Assembly (NCBI RefSeq): GCF_022347685.1
Contig: NZ_JAKRGF010000001.1
Span: 496,001 to 560,000 of the forward strand
Direction: 5' to 3'
Source: Thalassobius sp. Cn5-15
Lineage (GTDB): Bacteria > Pseudomonadota > Alphaproteobacteria > Rhodobacterales > Rhodobacteraceae
Length of the DNA: 64,000 nucleotides
Made by a program: the position numbers and the translations under genes. The notes beneath the pieces were generated by a model. The model made no database searches. It saw nothing but the letters and a program-made list of their open reading frames with translations, and had not been told where the DNA came from. Of this stretch, positions 31,339-39,467 are shown piece by piece. Every line of letters begins with the position of its first letter. The first letter of the stretch is position 1.

Positions 31339-31991
31339 TTCAGGGTCTCCTGAATGTCTGCAATGCGCTGTTCGATCTGTTCTGTTGTGGCGTCTTGCAG
31401 GCGTGTGCGACCCTGCATGACCCAACGCACCATTTGGTGCTGGTGCTGGTACAGATCGGCCTCAATTTTCTGCATTGCGAGTAGCCAAGCCTTCGCGGTG
31501 ATCGCGCCGCGCAGGTGCTGTCGTGGATCATCTGCAATGGTGATGTGCTGGCTATAGGATGCAGTGGAGCGGAATAGCCCAGTGCCCTTTGCCTTATGGG
31601 TATCCGGCCATCCCTGGCTTGTACCCTTCTGCGGGCATGATGTGAGTGGATCGAGGTTGACCCGTGCCACGGGTTTGGGCGGCAAAATAGGTGAACGCCT
31701 CATGATCGCGTAGCGGATGATCAGAGACAACGTTTGGCCTGTCACTGCGCGCTGAACCAGATCGTGCGCCAACACAGCATCGTCGTGACTTCTGTTGGCA
31801 ACCTGCATTTCTGCGGCGCTGGATGTGTCCACCCGAACGCCCAATCGAACCATACCTGATATGAGGTTGGTGGCGCTGTTTGCACCATAGCCTTCCACCC
31901 CATCAAATGACATGTGCGCCTGCTCTACAGCATAGGCCCAATGCAGCATTTCCAGCGCGTTTCCGCGATATGATCGGTGAAATTGGCTCAT
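31335..31991 (-). CDS. First gene of the minus-strand accessory block; possible phage transcription regulator
   Basis: From the ATG at 31991 the protein has 218 residues; the frame also runs to 32051. Helical segments such as LVQRAVTGQTLSLIIRYAIM followed by basic RRSPILPPKP, and a C-terminal helix with HQMVRWVMQGRTRLQDA, are consistent with a DNA- or RNA-polymerase-interacting phage regulator, but no HTH is clear. It is the promoter-proximal gene of the run to 25.5 kb. The regulator idea is inference from position. Confidence 0.5.
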   Translation of the reverse strand: MSQFHRSYRGNALEMLHWAYAVEQAHMSFDGVEGYGANSATNLISGMVRLGVRVDTSSAAEMQVANRSHDDAVLAHDLVQRAVTGQTLSLIIRYAIMRRSPILPPKPVARVNLDPLTSCPQKGTSQGWPDTHKAKGTGLFRSTASYSQHITIADDPRQHLRGAITAKAWLLAMQKIEADLYQHQHQMVRWVMQGRTRLQDATTEQIEQRIADIQETLK

Positions 31992-32408
31992 GACATCATT
32001 CACTAATGACACATGGCCGCATCCAGAAGGCTTTTTTATCCAATACGGCAAATAAGTAGCGCTAAATCAGATACTAAAACCACAAGAAACCATCAATGCA
32101 AGCGACTCAACATACTGATATTAAACATAAAAATAAAATAATGCGATTATTTAGAAAAATCCCCAAAATGTCCTTGCTTGTATCCATTTTGGATAATATA
32201 AGAGTCCGCAGAAGAACAATAAACGCACCGAAAAGGAGAAAGGATGCACAAAAGAAGACGGGGCTAATTCGGATCAGATGGCCCATACAACCCCCCCGAT
32301 ATGTTTGGCTCATCTGTGTGAGCCGCGCGAACCACTCACTTCCCCATCCCTCGACGCGCGGCTCACATCACATGGACCAACCACCCATGACAGCGAAAGG
32401 ACAACCAA
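31992..32408 (+). promoter_or_regulatory. Divergent control region between the minus accessory block and the plus early operon
   Basis: This 417-base AT-rich stretch has no supported gene. It contains a plus-strand promoter: TTGCTT (32174-32179), 17 bases, TATAAG (32197-32202), with the palindrome TATCCATTTTGGATA (32181-32195) filling the spacer. A weaker half-match TATCCAATACGGCAA lies at 32037-32051 toward the minus-strand gene. Repression by a phage regulator bound in the spacer is the natural reading. Confidence 0.65.
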
Positions 32409-32696
32409 ATGATTAACAGTATGGGAAGATTAGCGGACGCTCAGTTGGCCCGCTACATGGCACCGGATGCACAGAAACACATCCACGACACACCCGAAAA
32501 ATGCATCGAATTCCTCAATGAGGATGCAAAACTCGCCTACCTGCGCCGCTTGTCGTATGTAAACGACCGCGCAGAGAAAACCGCCAAACGTCTCGGCTAT
32601 GTGGGCGTCGGCATTATCACCTTCGCAGAGGATCGCATGGCGACGCTTAACCGTCGCGCGACCCGCGCCATGATGGGCAAAAAGGTGGTGATGTAA
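32409..32696 (+). CDS. Phage early protein of unknown function, 95 residues
   Basis: It is preceded by AAAGGA and is the first gene of the plus-strand operon. The protein is helical and Arg-rich (LAYLRRLSYVNDRAEKTAKR, MATLNRRATRAMMGKK). The stop overlaps the next start (TAATG). Confidence 0.6.
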   Translation: MINSMGRLADAQLARYMAPDAQKHIHDTPEKCIEFLNEDAKLAYLRRLSYVNDRAEKTAKRLGYVGVGIITFAEDRMATLNRRATRAMMGKKVVM

Positions 32697-32920
32697 TGAC
32701 CTTGAAATTCACCATTGAAATCGAGTGCGGCAACGCAGCCTTTGACCCTGAAAGCGGCGGCGAGGCGAATGAGATTGACCGCATCCTCAGCAGGCTTTGC
32801 CGCAGCAGTTATATTTATTTGATGGCGCAGAGTATGCACAACGGTGCTGACGAGGCAGAACACAGCCTGTCCGACCTGAACGGCAACCGCGTCGGCACGG
32901 CCCGCTTTACCATCGAATAA
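32696..32920 (+). CDS. Phage early protein of unknown function, 74 residues
   Basis: The sequence has strand-like ends (TLKFTIEIECGNAAFD, GTARFTIE) around a helix. It overlaps the previous gene by one base. A 110-base gap follows. Confidence 0.6.
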   Translation: MTLKFTIEIECGNAAFDPESGGEANEIDRILSRLCRSSYIYLMAQSMHNGADEAEHSLSDLNGNRVGTARFTIE

Positions 32921-33030
32921 ACGCTTGCCTCGGGTGCTGGGTTTACTGTCCCCAGCTCCCACTTCCCCCGCGTGGCGTCACTCCACCACTCACGGGCCGC
33001 GCGGGGGCTTTTTCAGCGAAAGAATGACCA

Positions 33031-33468
33031 ATGACAACTTGGATTACCGACGAGAATGGAAACCGCGCAAGCGTTGAGCATTTCGGCAGTGAAGAGGCAG
33101 CACGCAACGCCCTCGCAACCCTTATTAACTGCACGAACTGCAAGAACTGCACGTACTGCACGTACTGCACGTACTGCACGCGCTGCACGGACTGCATGCA
33201 CTGCACGAACTGCACGAACTGCACGAACTGCACGAACTGTCACCGCATCAAGTACGCAACCAGCCCTATTGTAGTCGGCCCTTTCCGGTCTGACGGCTGG
33301 CAATTCGTTATGAATAACGACGGCGGCATCCGTGCGGGCTGTCGGTGCTTTGGCAACATTGAGCAGGCGTACGAACACTGGAACGAGACGCGCGGCGGAA
33401 CGCCGCTGGGCGACGAAACCACGGTTATTTTGGACGCGCTGGAAGCCTTGGCGAAGGTGAAGAGATGA
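33031..33468 (+). CDS. Phage protein with cysteine at every third residue (13-fold Cys-x-x repeat)
   Basis: The protein has 145 residues. Residues 33-70 are an uninterrupted run of (N/Y/R/D/H)-C-(T/K/M) triplets with 13 cysteines at exact 3-residue spacing. It is flanked by an N-terminal ITDENGNRASVEHFGS part and a C-terminal domain (FRSDGWQFVMNNDGGIRAGC, then an EQAYEHWNETRGG segment). The repeated C-x2-C spacing could hold several zinc ions or Fe-S clusters, or pack as a narrow helical solenoid. I know no named function. The next gene overlaps by four bases. Confidence 0.7.
   Translation: MTTWITDENGNRASVEHFGSEEAARNALATLINCTNCKNCTYCTYCTYCTRCTDCMHCTNCTNCTNCTNCHRIKYATSPIVVGPFRSDGWQFVMNNDGGIRAGCRCFGNIEQAYEHWNETRGGTPLGDETTVILDALEALAKVKR
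33127..33240 (+). repeat. 9-bp tandem repeat encoding the Cys triplets
   Basis: About 12.7 copies of a 9-base unit close to AACTGCACG run in frame with the gene. Every cysteine codon but the last is TGC, and variation is concentrated in the first codon of each unit. Length change by slippage would add or remove three residues without a frameshift. Confidence 0.9.
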
Positions 33469-33608
33469 ACACAACGGAAATCATCATGCGGGCGCTTAAC
33501 GATTACCTTGACGACCCGATGCGGCTCCTCGGTGACGTTATTGGCGCTGCCAGCATCTTTATAATCATTCCATTGGGCCTGACTTTGGCCGCGATGTTTG
33601 GGGGTTGA
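33465..33608 (+). CDS. Small single-pass membrane protein, 47 residues
   Basis: MNTTEIIMRALNDYLDDPMR is followed by one hydrophobic helix (IFIIIPLGLTLAAMFGG). Its ATG overlaps the stop of the cysteine-repeat gene (ATGA), so the two are translationally coupled and may work together. Confidence 0.55.
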   Translation: MNTTEIIMRALNDYLDDPMRLLGDVIGAASIFIIIPLGLTLAAMFGG

Positions 33609-33612
33609 TGCA

Positions 33613-33759
33613 ATGACCGCAAGCGAAAAACTGGAAGCAATACAGCAACTGATTGACGGAAATTGGGACCACCCGATTTTGAGCGCAGTTGGCCCTCTTT
33701 TCACAAATTTGACTGACAACATTCAGACTGTGCTGGATTTGGAACTGATAGAGTTTTGA
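33613..33759 (+). CDS. Small acidic phage protein, 48 residues
   Basis: MTASEKLEAIQQLIDGNWDH is followed by an aliphatic helix ending LDLELIEF. It starts 4 bases after the previous stop. Function is unknown. Confidence 0.5.
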   Translation: MTASEKLEAIQQLIDGNWDHPILSAVGPLFTNLTDNIQTVLDLELIEF

Positions 33760-33763
33760 TGAC

Positions 33764-33952
33764 ATGAACGACATGATGCCCGCCTACGCCCTTGCCGCCC
33801 TGCTTATGGTCGGCGCGTTTATCCTCACTGTTGGCCGCGAGTGCCCCCACGAGGATAGCTACAACTGCACCCACGACGACGGCACCGGAACGCCCTTTGT
33901 CGATGTGCTGGGCTATCGCTTTTACGATCAGAATGCAGAGGTTGAGACATGA
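33764..33952 (+). CDS. Small membrane protein, 62 residues
   Basis: An N-terminal hydrophobic helix (PAYALAALLMVGAFILTVGR) is followed by a polar part with two cysteines (RECPHEDSYNC). It starts within 5 bases of the previous gene and overlaps the next by four. Confidence 0.55.
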   Translation: MNDMMPAYALAALLMVGAFILTVGRECPHEDSYNCTHDDGTGTPFVDVLGYRFYDQNAEVET

Positions 33953-34257
33953 AAACCAGACGCACAGAAGCCGATATACGCCGGAACAGACCTGCACGCA
34001 GTATTGATAACATCGTGCCTGTCATGGCGCTGGAAATGGCGCTGGAATGCGCCCTGCCAGACAACGTAACCGACTGGCCTACGGGCTTGCTGGGGACATG
34101 GGGCAACGCAATCCAAAACGGCGCCTTCGACGAAATGCCCCAATACCCCAGCATTGGCGACATGGCCGCTGCCTTCATCAAGTATCAGGCCAAAAAAATC
34201 GAAAGCATGGTCGCGGCGGACAAGACAAGCGCCGAAGCCGCGCAAGAGGAGGATTGA
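33949..34257 (+). CDS. Phage early protein of unknown function, 102 residues
   Basis: A basic N-terminus (KTRRTEADIRRNRPARS) leads to helical segments (VMALEMALECALPDNVTDWP) and an Ala/Glu-rich C-terminus. ATGA overlap with the previous gene. Confidence 0.6.
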   Translation: MKTRRTEADIRRNRPARSIDNIVPVMALEMALECALPDNVTDWPTGLLGTWGNAIQNGAFDEMPQYPSIGDMAAAFIKYQAKKIESMVAADKTSAEAAQEED

Positions 34258-34260
34258 TCC

Positions 34261-34470
34261 ATGCGCGTTTACACCAAAGACAGCAATGGCACGGAAACCC
34301 GACTACGCGTCAATCGTGGCTCCGGTGAGTTTTCCGAGCGCGTCGGCGTAACCCTCTACAGCGATGCCATCGACGCTGAGTGCATCCCCCTGCGCATGAC
34401 CGTAGGGGAAGCCGCGCAGCTGGCCGCTGCCCTGTCCACAGCGATTGCAGAAGTGAACGCAGCGAAGTGA
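34261..34470 (+). CDS. Phage early protein of unknown function, 69 residues
   Basis: A strand-rich N-terminal half (RVYTKDSNGTETRLRVNRG) is followed by a helix (MTVGEAAQLAAALSTAIAEV). It follows the previous stop by 3 bases. No family is recognised. Confidence 0.55.
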   Translation: MRVYTKDSNGTETRLRVNRGSGEFSERVGVTLYSDAIDAECIPLRMTVGEAAQLAAALSTAIAEVNAAK

Positions 34471-34550
34471 CCGCGCCATCGGTGAGGGCTGACAGAGCGC
34501 AGCCCGATCCCATGCCACGGCATGAACCAACCACCAGCGAAAGAACCACC

Positions 34551-34892
34551 ATGATCACCAACGAATACCTATGCCTCAGACTGGGCTTGCGGCCCTCTGA
34601 AATCCCCCAAAATCGGCTGAAACGCCAGCAAGGACCGCATGTCCTTCAAATCCGCGTGCATCACCACGCGGGCGAAAAATCCCTGAATGTGGAAATCACT
34701 TCGGACACCGTGCAGTTGACCAACAACTGCCAATCGCTTTGCCACATGACGAATGCGGACCTCGACGCAGCAATGCGCTATGTGTTGGCGATCACCACAA
34801 ACGCGAAGGAAATCAAACGTCTGGTTCTGAAAGATCGCGGCACTGACTGGGTGCGTATCTGGGATCTTATCAAGGCTGAGGTGAGCGCATGA
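34551..34892 (+). CDS. Phage early protein of unknown function, 113 residues
   Basis: The ATG at 34551 follows GAAAGAACC. The protein mixes strands and helices (LQIRVHHHAGEKSLNVEITS, LDAAMRYVLAITTNAKEIKR). The stop overlaps the next start (ATGA). Confidence 0.6.
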   Translation: MITNEYLCLRLGLRPSEIPQNRLKRQQGPHVLQIRVHHHAGEKSLNVEITSDTVQLTNNCQSLCHMTNADLDAAMRYVLAITTNAKEIKRLVLKDRGTDWVRIWDLIKAEVSA

Positions 34893-35506
34893 CATACGCA
34901 GTGATCGACAACACCGGAACACCCTACCCCGTATCAGACATGGATGACGCCATTTACAAGCTGGCAAGCATCGCGCGGCACCGTGAAGGGGCAGACCCTG
35001 CCAAGATCCGCGTCGGCTTGGAAAATGACGGCGTGTATCGCATTGACGACAAGCCCTGCATCAATACCAGCCGCTTCAACGCCGCTGTGATCGACCTGCG
35101 CCGCGCCGGAATGCAGCACTATCAGGCGATGAACCGCCACCTTGACGGGATCAACCAAACGATTGCCGACGAGGCACAGGCCGCTCGGTTGCAGGCCAAA
35201 CGCCCCCTCAATGGCGATTGGCTGGTGCTGGCATCCGGTGATCGCCGTCGATTGGCTCTTGTCCATGATGATTTGGGGCAATGGGAAGCGCAGCCGACCA
35301 TGACCAAAGGTGGCTCATTCACCATTTCAAAAAGCGGAAAGTCCGGTTTTTCAGGGTTGTTTGACGACTGCTGCGCCATCGAGCCGTCCAACCTGCATCC
35401 CGAACCCGCGCATTTCTGGTTTTTCGATCACGGAGAGGCCGGAGCCAACCGTGCCGTCAACTGCATGATCCGCGTCAATACGTGGATCGAAGGACTTCCC
35501 TTCTAA
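34889..35506 (+). CDS. Phage early protein of unknown function, 205 residues
   Basis: It begins TYAVIDNTGTPYPVSDMDDA, has a central helical region and a C-terminal half with GDWLVLASGDRRRLALVHDD and HFWFFDHGEAGANRAVNC. The repeated aromatic and acidic patches suggest an enzyme-like or binding domain, but I recognise no family. Confidence 0.6.
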   Translation: MTYAVIDNTGTPYPVSDMDDAIYKLASIARHREGADPAKIRVGLENDGVYRIDDKPCINTSRFNAAVIDLRRAGMQHYQAMNRHLDGINQTIADEAQAARLQAKRPLNGDWLVLASGDRRRLALVHDDLGQWEAQPTMTKGGSFTISKSGKSGFSGLFDDCCAIEPSNLHPEPAHFWFFDHGEAGANRAVNCMIRVNTWIEGLPF

Positions 35507-35521
35507 CCAAGGATCAACACC

Positions 35522-35716
35522 ATGACCAACGAACAACGCGGCCCCCAGGCTGCGAACAGTATCCTCTTGTCTGACGACATGGCCACGATTGCCGAAGCGC
35601 TGATGGATTATTGCGAAAACAACATCGCAAGCGATGCACACGAGGAATACCGCAAGGAACTCAATGCGGCTTGGGATCGCGTGAAGGAAGCAGCGAAAGC
35701 AGGGTGCGCGGCATGA
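35522..35716 (+). CDS. Small helical phage protein, 64 residues
   Basis: An acidic helical protein (DMATIAEALMDYCENNIASD, EYRKELNAAWDRVKEAAKAG) whose stop overlaps the start of the XRE gene (ATGA), perhaps a partner of that regulator. Confidence 0.55.
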   Translation: MTNEQRGPQAANSILLSDDMATIAEALMDYCENNIASDAHEEYRKELNAAWDRVKEAAKAGCAA

Positions 35717-35934
35717 TCAGCACCCGCAAAACCATCGGCGCCAACATCCAGAGATTAAGACGGGAACGCGGCCTGACTGTTTGCTGTTTGGCAGAGCGCA
35801 CAGGGAAAAACCCGAACTCGCTCAACCGGATCGAACGCGGCCAAACCCGCCTTTCCGTTGATGTGCTGGCCTGTATCTGCCGTCACCTCAACGTGACCCC
35901 CAACGACCTCTATGGATGGGAGCCGACTCAATGA
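35713..35934 (+). CDS. XRE-family transcriptional regulator, 73 residues
   Basis: A single Cro/C1-type HTH domain: IGANIQRLRRERGLTVCCLA, NSLNRIERGQTRLSVDVL, ending LNVTPNDLYGWEPTQ. The helix-turn-helix spacing is typical. It lies inside the early operon and could tune early or methyltransferase expression. It overlaps both neighbours by four bases. Confidence 0.85.
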   Translation: MISTRKTIGANIQRLRRERGLTVCCLAERTGKNPNSLNRIERGQTRLSVDVLACICRHLNVTPNDLYGWEPTQ

Positions 35935-36146
35935 CCCAACCGAAGAACAAAAAGCGCGCGCACCAGAATGTTTCTGCCCGTTTCCGCGCACAAGACGAAG
36001 CGATTGAAATTTTCACAGACGCTTACGTATCTCACAGGCGGGCCAACAGAGGCGGATATGCCTCGTCTTTTTCACTGAATGTGGACGACGCCAAAGCGCT
36101 CCGCGACCTGATCAACATAGCTTTGGAGGATCATAACGATGCTTGA
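35931..36146 (+). CDS. Small phage protein of unknown function, 71 residues
   Basis: Basic N-terminus (QPKNKKRAHQNVSARFRAQD), then a strand and a C-terminal helix (VDDAKALRDLINIALEDHND). It overlaps the XRE gene upstream and the methyltransferase gene downstream. Confidence 0.55.
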   Translation: MTQPKNKKRAHQNVSARFRAQDEAIEIFTDAYVSHRRANRGGYASSFSLNVDDAKALRDLINIALEDHNDA

Positions 36147-37614
36147 TAGCCTTTTCAGTCATTCGGATCTGGCCCAGCCAGTGTGCGAAAAGCGTCCTCT
36201 GATAATTGACAGTTTCGCCGGCGGCGGTGGCGCGTCTACTGGCATCGCGCAAGCCCTTGGCTGCGATCCAGACTTTGCGATCAACCACGACCCGCTGGCC
36301 CTGTCTATGCACGCGGCCAACCACCCGAACACAACGCACCTGATTACCTCGGTCTATGCCGTGGACCCGCGCGATCTGGTGCGGCGCGGGCAGAAGGTCG
36401 GGCTGTTGTGGGCCTCGCCGGATTGCACTCATTTCAGCCGCGCCCGTGGATCAGCGCCAACATCTGACCGTGTGCGCGGTCTGGCTTGGGTTGTCCCGCA
36501 TTGGTTGGAGGTGCTTGGCCCCGCCCAAAGCCCTGACGTGATCCTACTGGAGAACGTCGAGGAGTTTCAGACATGGGAGGACTTCAAACCGTGGTGCGCG
36601 AAGATCCGCAGCCACGGATACCGGATGGAGTTTCGTGTGCTTCAAGCCTGCGACTATGGCGCACCAACGATCCGCAAGCGCCTGTTCATGGTCGCACGGC
36701 GCGATGGTCGCCAGATTGTCTGGCCTGAATCGACGCACGGCGATCCGAAATCCCCCGAAGTGCTGGCGGGAAAACGCCTGCCTTGGCCCACCGCTGCAAG
36801 CTGCATCGACTGGTCTGTGCCTATGCCGTCGATCTTCGACACCAAAGAACACATCAAGGCCACTATGGGCATCAACGCGCAACGGCCATTGGCCGACAAC
36901 ACGCAAGCGCGCATCGCGGCAGGGATCAAGAAATTCGTGATCGAGGCGAACGAGCCGTTCTTTGTCAGCTACGCCCAGCAAGGCGGGGCCAACCGCAGCG
37001 CAAACGACCCCATGCACACCCTCTGCGCCAGCCGGAAAGACCAAAACCAGATCGTTGCGACCAAGCTGCGGCTTGCAGCTGGCTTCATGGCCCAGCACAA
37101 CACAGGCGTTGTCGGCCGCGATCTGAATGCACCCCTGTCAACGCTTACGACGCGCGGGACACAGCAACAGTTGGTTGCCGCGCATCTGATCAACATGCGT
37201 GGAACAAAGCAGAACCAACTAAAGGGTCGATCCCTACTAGACCCCATGCCCACAATCACGTCGGGAGGCGGACACGCCGCTCTTGTCGCTGCCTTCATGG
37301 TTAAATTCTATGGAACCGGCATTGGCGCAAGCCTGCATGAATCCATGCACACCGTCACGACCAAAGATCGCTTTGCGCTGGTGACGATAAACATTGGCGG
37401 CGAACCCTATGTGATCACCGACATTTGTATGCGGATGCTGACGCCACGCGAACAATTCCGCGCGATGGGCTTCCCTGAGGGCTACAAAATCGAGCGCGGC
37501 CACGACGGGCGGAAACTGTCCAAGACAGACCAAACCCACAAGTGCGGCAACAGTGTGCCGCCCCCTCTGGCACGCGCCCTGTCAATGGCGAACTGCACCC
37601 ACCTGTATCAATGA
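36139..37614 (+). CDS. Phage C5-cytosine DNA methyltransferase
   Basis: The protein has 491 residues. Motif I is IDSFAGGGGASTGIAQALG; motif IV carries the catalytic cysteine as ASPDCTHFS (the usual PCQ is PDC here, as in other phage members); motif VI is LENVEEF; motif VIII/target region holds repeated PLSTLTTR-type strands; motif X is CGNSVPPPLARAL. It methylates cytosine in DNA, probably to protect phage DNA from host restriction. The start overlaps the previous gene by eight bases. Confidence 0.92.
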   Translation: MLDSLFSHSDLAQPVCEKRPLIIDSFAGGGGASTGIAQALGCDPDFAINHDPLALSMHAANHPNTTHLITSVYAVDPRDLVRRGQKVGLLWASPDCTHFSRARGSAPTSDRVRGLAWVVPHWLEVLGPAQSPDVILLENVEEFQTWEDFKPWCAKIRSHGYRMEFRVLQACDYGAPTIRKRLFMVARRDGRQIVWPESTHGDPKSPEVLAGKRLPWPTAASCIDWSVPMPSIFDTKEHIKATMGINAQRPLADNTQARIAAGIKKFVIEANEPFFVSYAQQGGANRSANDPMHTLCASRKDQNQIVATKLRLAAGFMAQHNTGVVGRDLNAPLSTLTTRGTQQQLVAAHLINMRGTKQNQLKGRSLLDPMPTITSGGGHAALVAAFMVKFYGTGIGASLHESMHTVTTKDRFALVTINIGGEPYVITDICMRMLTPREQFRAMGFPEGYKIERGHDGRKLSKTDQTHKCGNSVPPPLARALSMANCTHLYQ

Positions 37615-37621
37615 GGATCAA

Positions 37622-37831
37622 ATGCAAGTTTATGAGCTGATTAATGAACTGGAAAAGCACAACCCACACGCAACCGTGGTTTTTCCCGACACATCTGGTT
37701 CCGCTGATTTTGAGATCGTCGGAGATGTGAAATTCCGCTGTGGCACCGACACAAACGGCTATGGCGTCTATTTCCGAGAAGCCAAGAACGACGGCAGCGC
37801 CGAAAATTTGGATTTGGTGGCGCTGTCATGA
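37622..37831 (+). CDS. Small phage protein of unknown function, 69 residues
   Basis: MQVYELINELEKHNPHATVV followed by a compact strand-rich body (FEIVGDVKFRCGTDTNGYGV). It follows the methyltransferase by 7 bases and overlaps the next gene (ATGA). The opening resembles small phage proteins that begin with a YELI..L helix; function is unknown. Confidence 0.6.
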   Translation: MQVYELINELEKHNPHATVVFPDTSGSADFEIVGDVKFRCGTDTNGYGVYFREAKNDGSAENLDLVALS

Positions 37832-37917
37832 GCCGGAAATCCACAATTTACGAAGCCCTTGCCGAAAGGCTGGGGCGCATCCTGCACGAAGTCGCAGAGG
37901 AAAGGATCCAGGCATGA
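37828..37917 (+). CDS. Micro-ORF, 29 residues
   Basis: MSRKSTIYEALAERLGRILH and nine more residues, one amphipathic helix, with ATGA overlaps at both ends. It is a probable small gene or coupling element. Confidence 0.4.
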   Translation: MSRKSTIYEALAERLGRILHEVAEERIQA

Positions 37918-38657
37918 ACGAAGATCGCAAAGCACTGCTTGAGCGCATCCGCGCCATGCAAGCAAAAGCCGAAAGCGAAGCCGCATCGGAAAATGAGGCC
38001 ATGCAGGCCGCAGCGATGGCCGCAAAGCTGATGGCAAAGCATGAAGTCACCGAGCAAGAGCTGGACCTGATCGAAGGCGGTGCGGCGGGTGTCACAATGG
38101 AGCGCCTCAAGGCCAGCACAAAGACTGTGCATATGGCTGTCCGCTGGGCTGCATCTGGAATTGAAGACATGACGGAAACGACTGGGTTTTTCTCAAAGTC
38201 GAAAACCCTTGGTCGCGAGCAACTGGTATTCACAGGAATTGAGACCGACGCAGAAATGGCGATCTATCTGGCCCTAATGATCAGGGGCGCGGCGGATCGT
38301 GCGTGGAAAAGTCATGCGCATGGCCAGCATTTCCGCAACCGGAACAAGTCCCGCAAATCCTTCATGATCGGCTTTGGTGTGCGTATTTCCGAGCGCCTAA
38401 GGGTGCTTGGGCGTGAGCGCCGCGCATCCCGCGCGCCTTCGGGCGGAACGGATTTGGTGATCCGAAAGCAAGACCTGATTGAGCGCCACCTTTCCGACAT
38501 CGGCCTTGACATCACGGAGCCGCGAAAAGCCCGTCGGATCGAGGTGGATGAGAACTATCACCACGGACGTCAGGCAGGCGACCACATCAACCTCTCTCGC
38601 CCCATTGAGGAGGGCGAAGGCGACACCGCCGCAATCAAAGAAGCCACACGAGGATAA
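37914..38657 (+). CDS. DUF2786/DUF7168-type phage protein
   Basis: The protein has 247 residues. The N-terminal helix pair (RKALLERIRAMQAKAESEAA, AMAAKLMAKHEVTEQELDLI) is the DUF2786 pattern and the middle (FTGIETDAEMAIYLALMIRG, SFMIGFGVRISERLRVLGRE) is the DUF7168-like part found in phage and plasmid proteins. The function is unknown; a nuclease or DNA-binding role is often suggested but not shown here. Confidence 0.75.
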   Translation: MNEDRKALLERIRAMQAKAESEAASENEAMQAAAMAAKLMAKHEVTEQELDLIEGGAAGVTMERLKASTKTVHMAVRWAASGIEDMTETTGFFSKSKTLGREQLVFTGIETDAEMAIYLALMIRGAADRAWKSHAHGQHFRNRNKSRKSFMIGFGVRISERLRVLGRERRASRAPSGGTDLVIRKQDLIERHLSDIGLDITEPRKARRIEVDENYHHGRQAGDHINLSRPIEEGEGDTAAIKEATRG

Positions 38658-38661
38658 AACC

Positions 38662-39261
38662 ATGATCAACGCAACAGTTTACACCTTCGCCACCGACTGC
38701 AACGACGGCACCAACAGCGTCACCTTTGGCACCGAAAGCGAGGCCGAAGAATACGCATGGGAGTGGTGCGCAGAACGCGCAGACCTGTGCCGCATGTGCG
38801 TGGACCTTGACCTGAAATTCGACCCCGAAGACCCCACCGAGGCGCTGGCAAACTCGGACGTGTCGTGGGGCGACATCTGGGAATACAACACCGAAATGTT
38901 GGCGACGTGCAGCATGGAAAGCCACGTTATTCGCATCCCCTTGCCCCACCCCGACATTGGGGCTTTCAACAGTATGGAAGCCCTTGCCAGTGCGTTGAAA
39001 GACGGTATCGGCTCAGACATTTGGTATGACGCTGACGACTATAAGGACTTTAACGCCGCCGCGCAAATCACAAAGACGCAAAACGCAATGGCAGCAGCTG
39101 CAAATCTGGTCAGCGAAATGTTTGGAACGCGCGCGCCCCTTCACAACATCCGCGATGAAGCGGTGCAGCTGGTGCGCCAGATCGCAACCGGACAATTCGA
39201 TCCGGCCACAATCACCGATACCGCCAGCGACATCGTGCATCGTCTGGAGGGGGGCAAGTGA
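38662..39261 (+). CDS. Acidic phage protein of unknown function, 199 residues
   Basis: It opens INATVYTFATDCNDGTNSVT and is rich in Asp/Glu, with a cysteine pair (DLCRMCVDLDL) and a helical C-terminal third. High acidity could indicate a DNA mimic, but the length and fold are unknown. The stop overlaps the next start. Confidence 0.55.
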   Translation: MINATVYTFATDCNDGTNSVTFGTESEAEEYAWEWCAERADLCRMCVDLDLKFDPEDPTEALANSDVSWGDIWEYNTEMLATCSMESHVIRIPLPHPDIGAFNSMEALASALKDGIGSDIWYDADDYKDFNAAAQITKTQNAMAAAANLVSEMFGTRAPLHNIRDEAVQLVRQIATGQFDPATITDTASDIVHRLEGGK

Positions 39262-39467
39262 TGAAAATTATTCGTTCTTTTTCGATCTATGTAGCCAAAG
39301 GGCTGGGAGTGGTTGCGGCTATGATGATGGCCCTTGCATTGCTTGGTGTGTTGATATTTTTCCCTGCAATTCTTTCCGAAATTTTCAACAACAAAGCCTT
39401 TGACTGGCTGTTCGCAATCCATGTCGTGCTGATCTTGGCTTGGACGGGAAAGGAATTTTCACAATGA
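39261..39467 (+). CDS. Small two-helix membrane protein, 68 residues
   Basis: Two hydrophobic helices (GVVAAMMMALALLGVLIFFP and LFAIHVVLILAW). TGATG overlap with the previous gene and ATGA overlap with the next. Confidence 0.55.
   Translation: MKIIRSFSIYVAKGLGVVAAMMMALALLGVLIFFPAILSEIFNNKAFDWLFAIHVVLILAWTGKEFSQ

Noticed and set aside
31335-31991. Antiterminator Q assignment
   Set aside because: Position suggests a regulator, but no recognised Q-type motif or zinc site is present.
32096-32416. Plus-strand frame of 106 codons with a start near the early promoter
   Set aside because: It runs through the promoter and operator region, has low protein-like character and overlaps the real first gene at 32409.
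33127-33240. Tandem repeat that could look like a CRISPR array
   Set aside because: The 9-base units are contiguous without spacers and lie in frame inside a gene.
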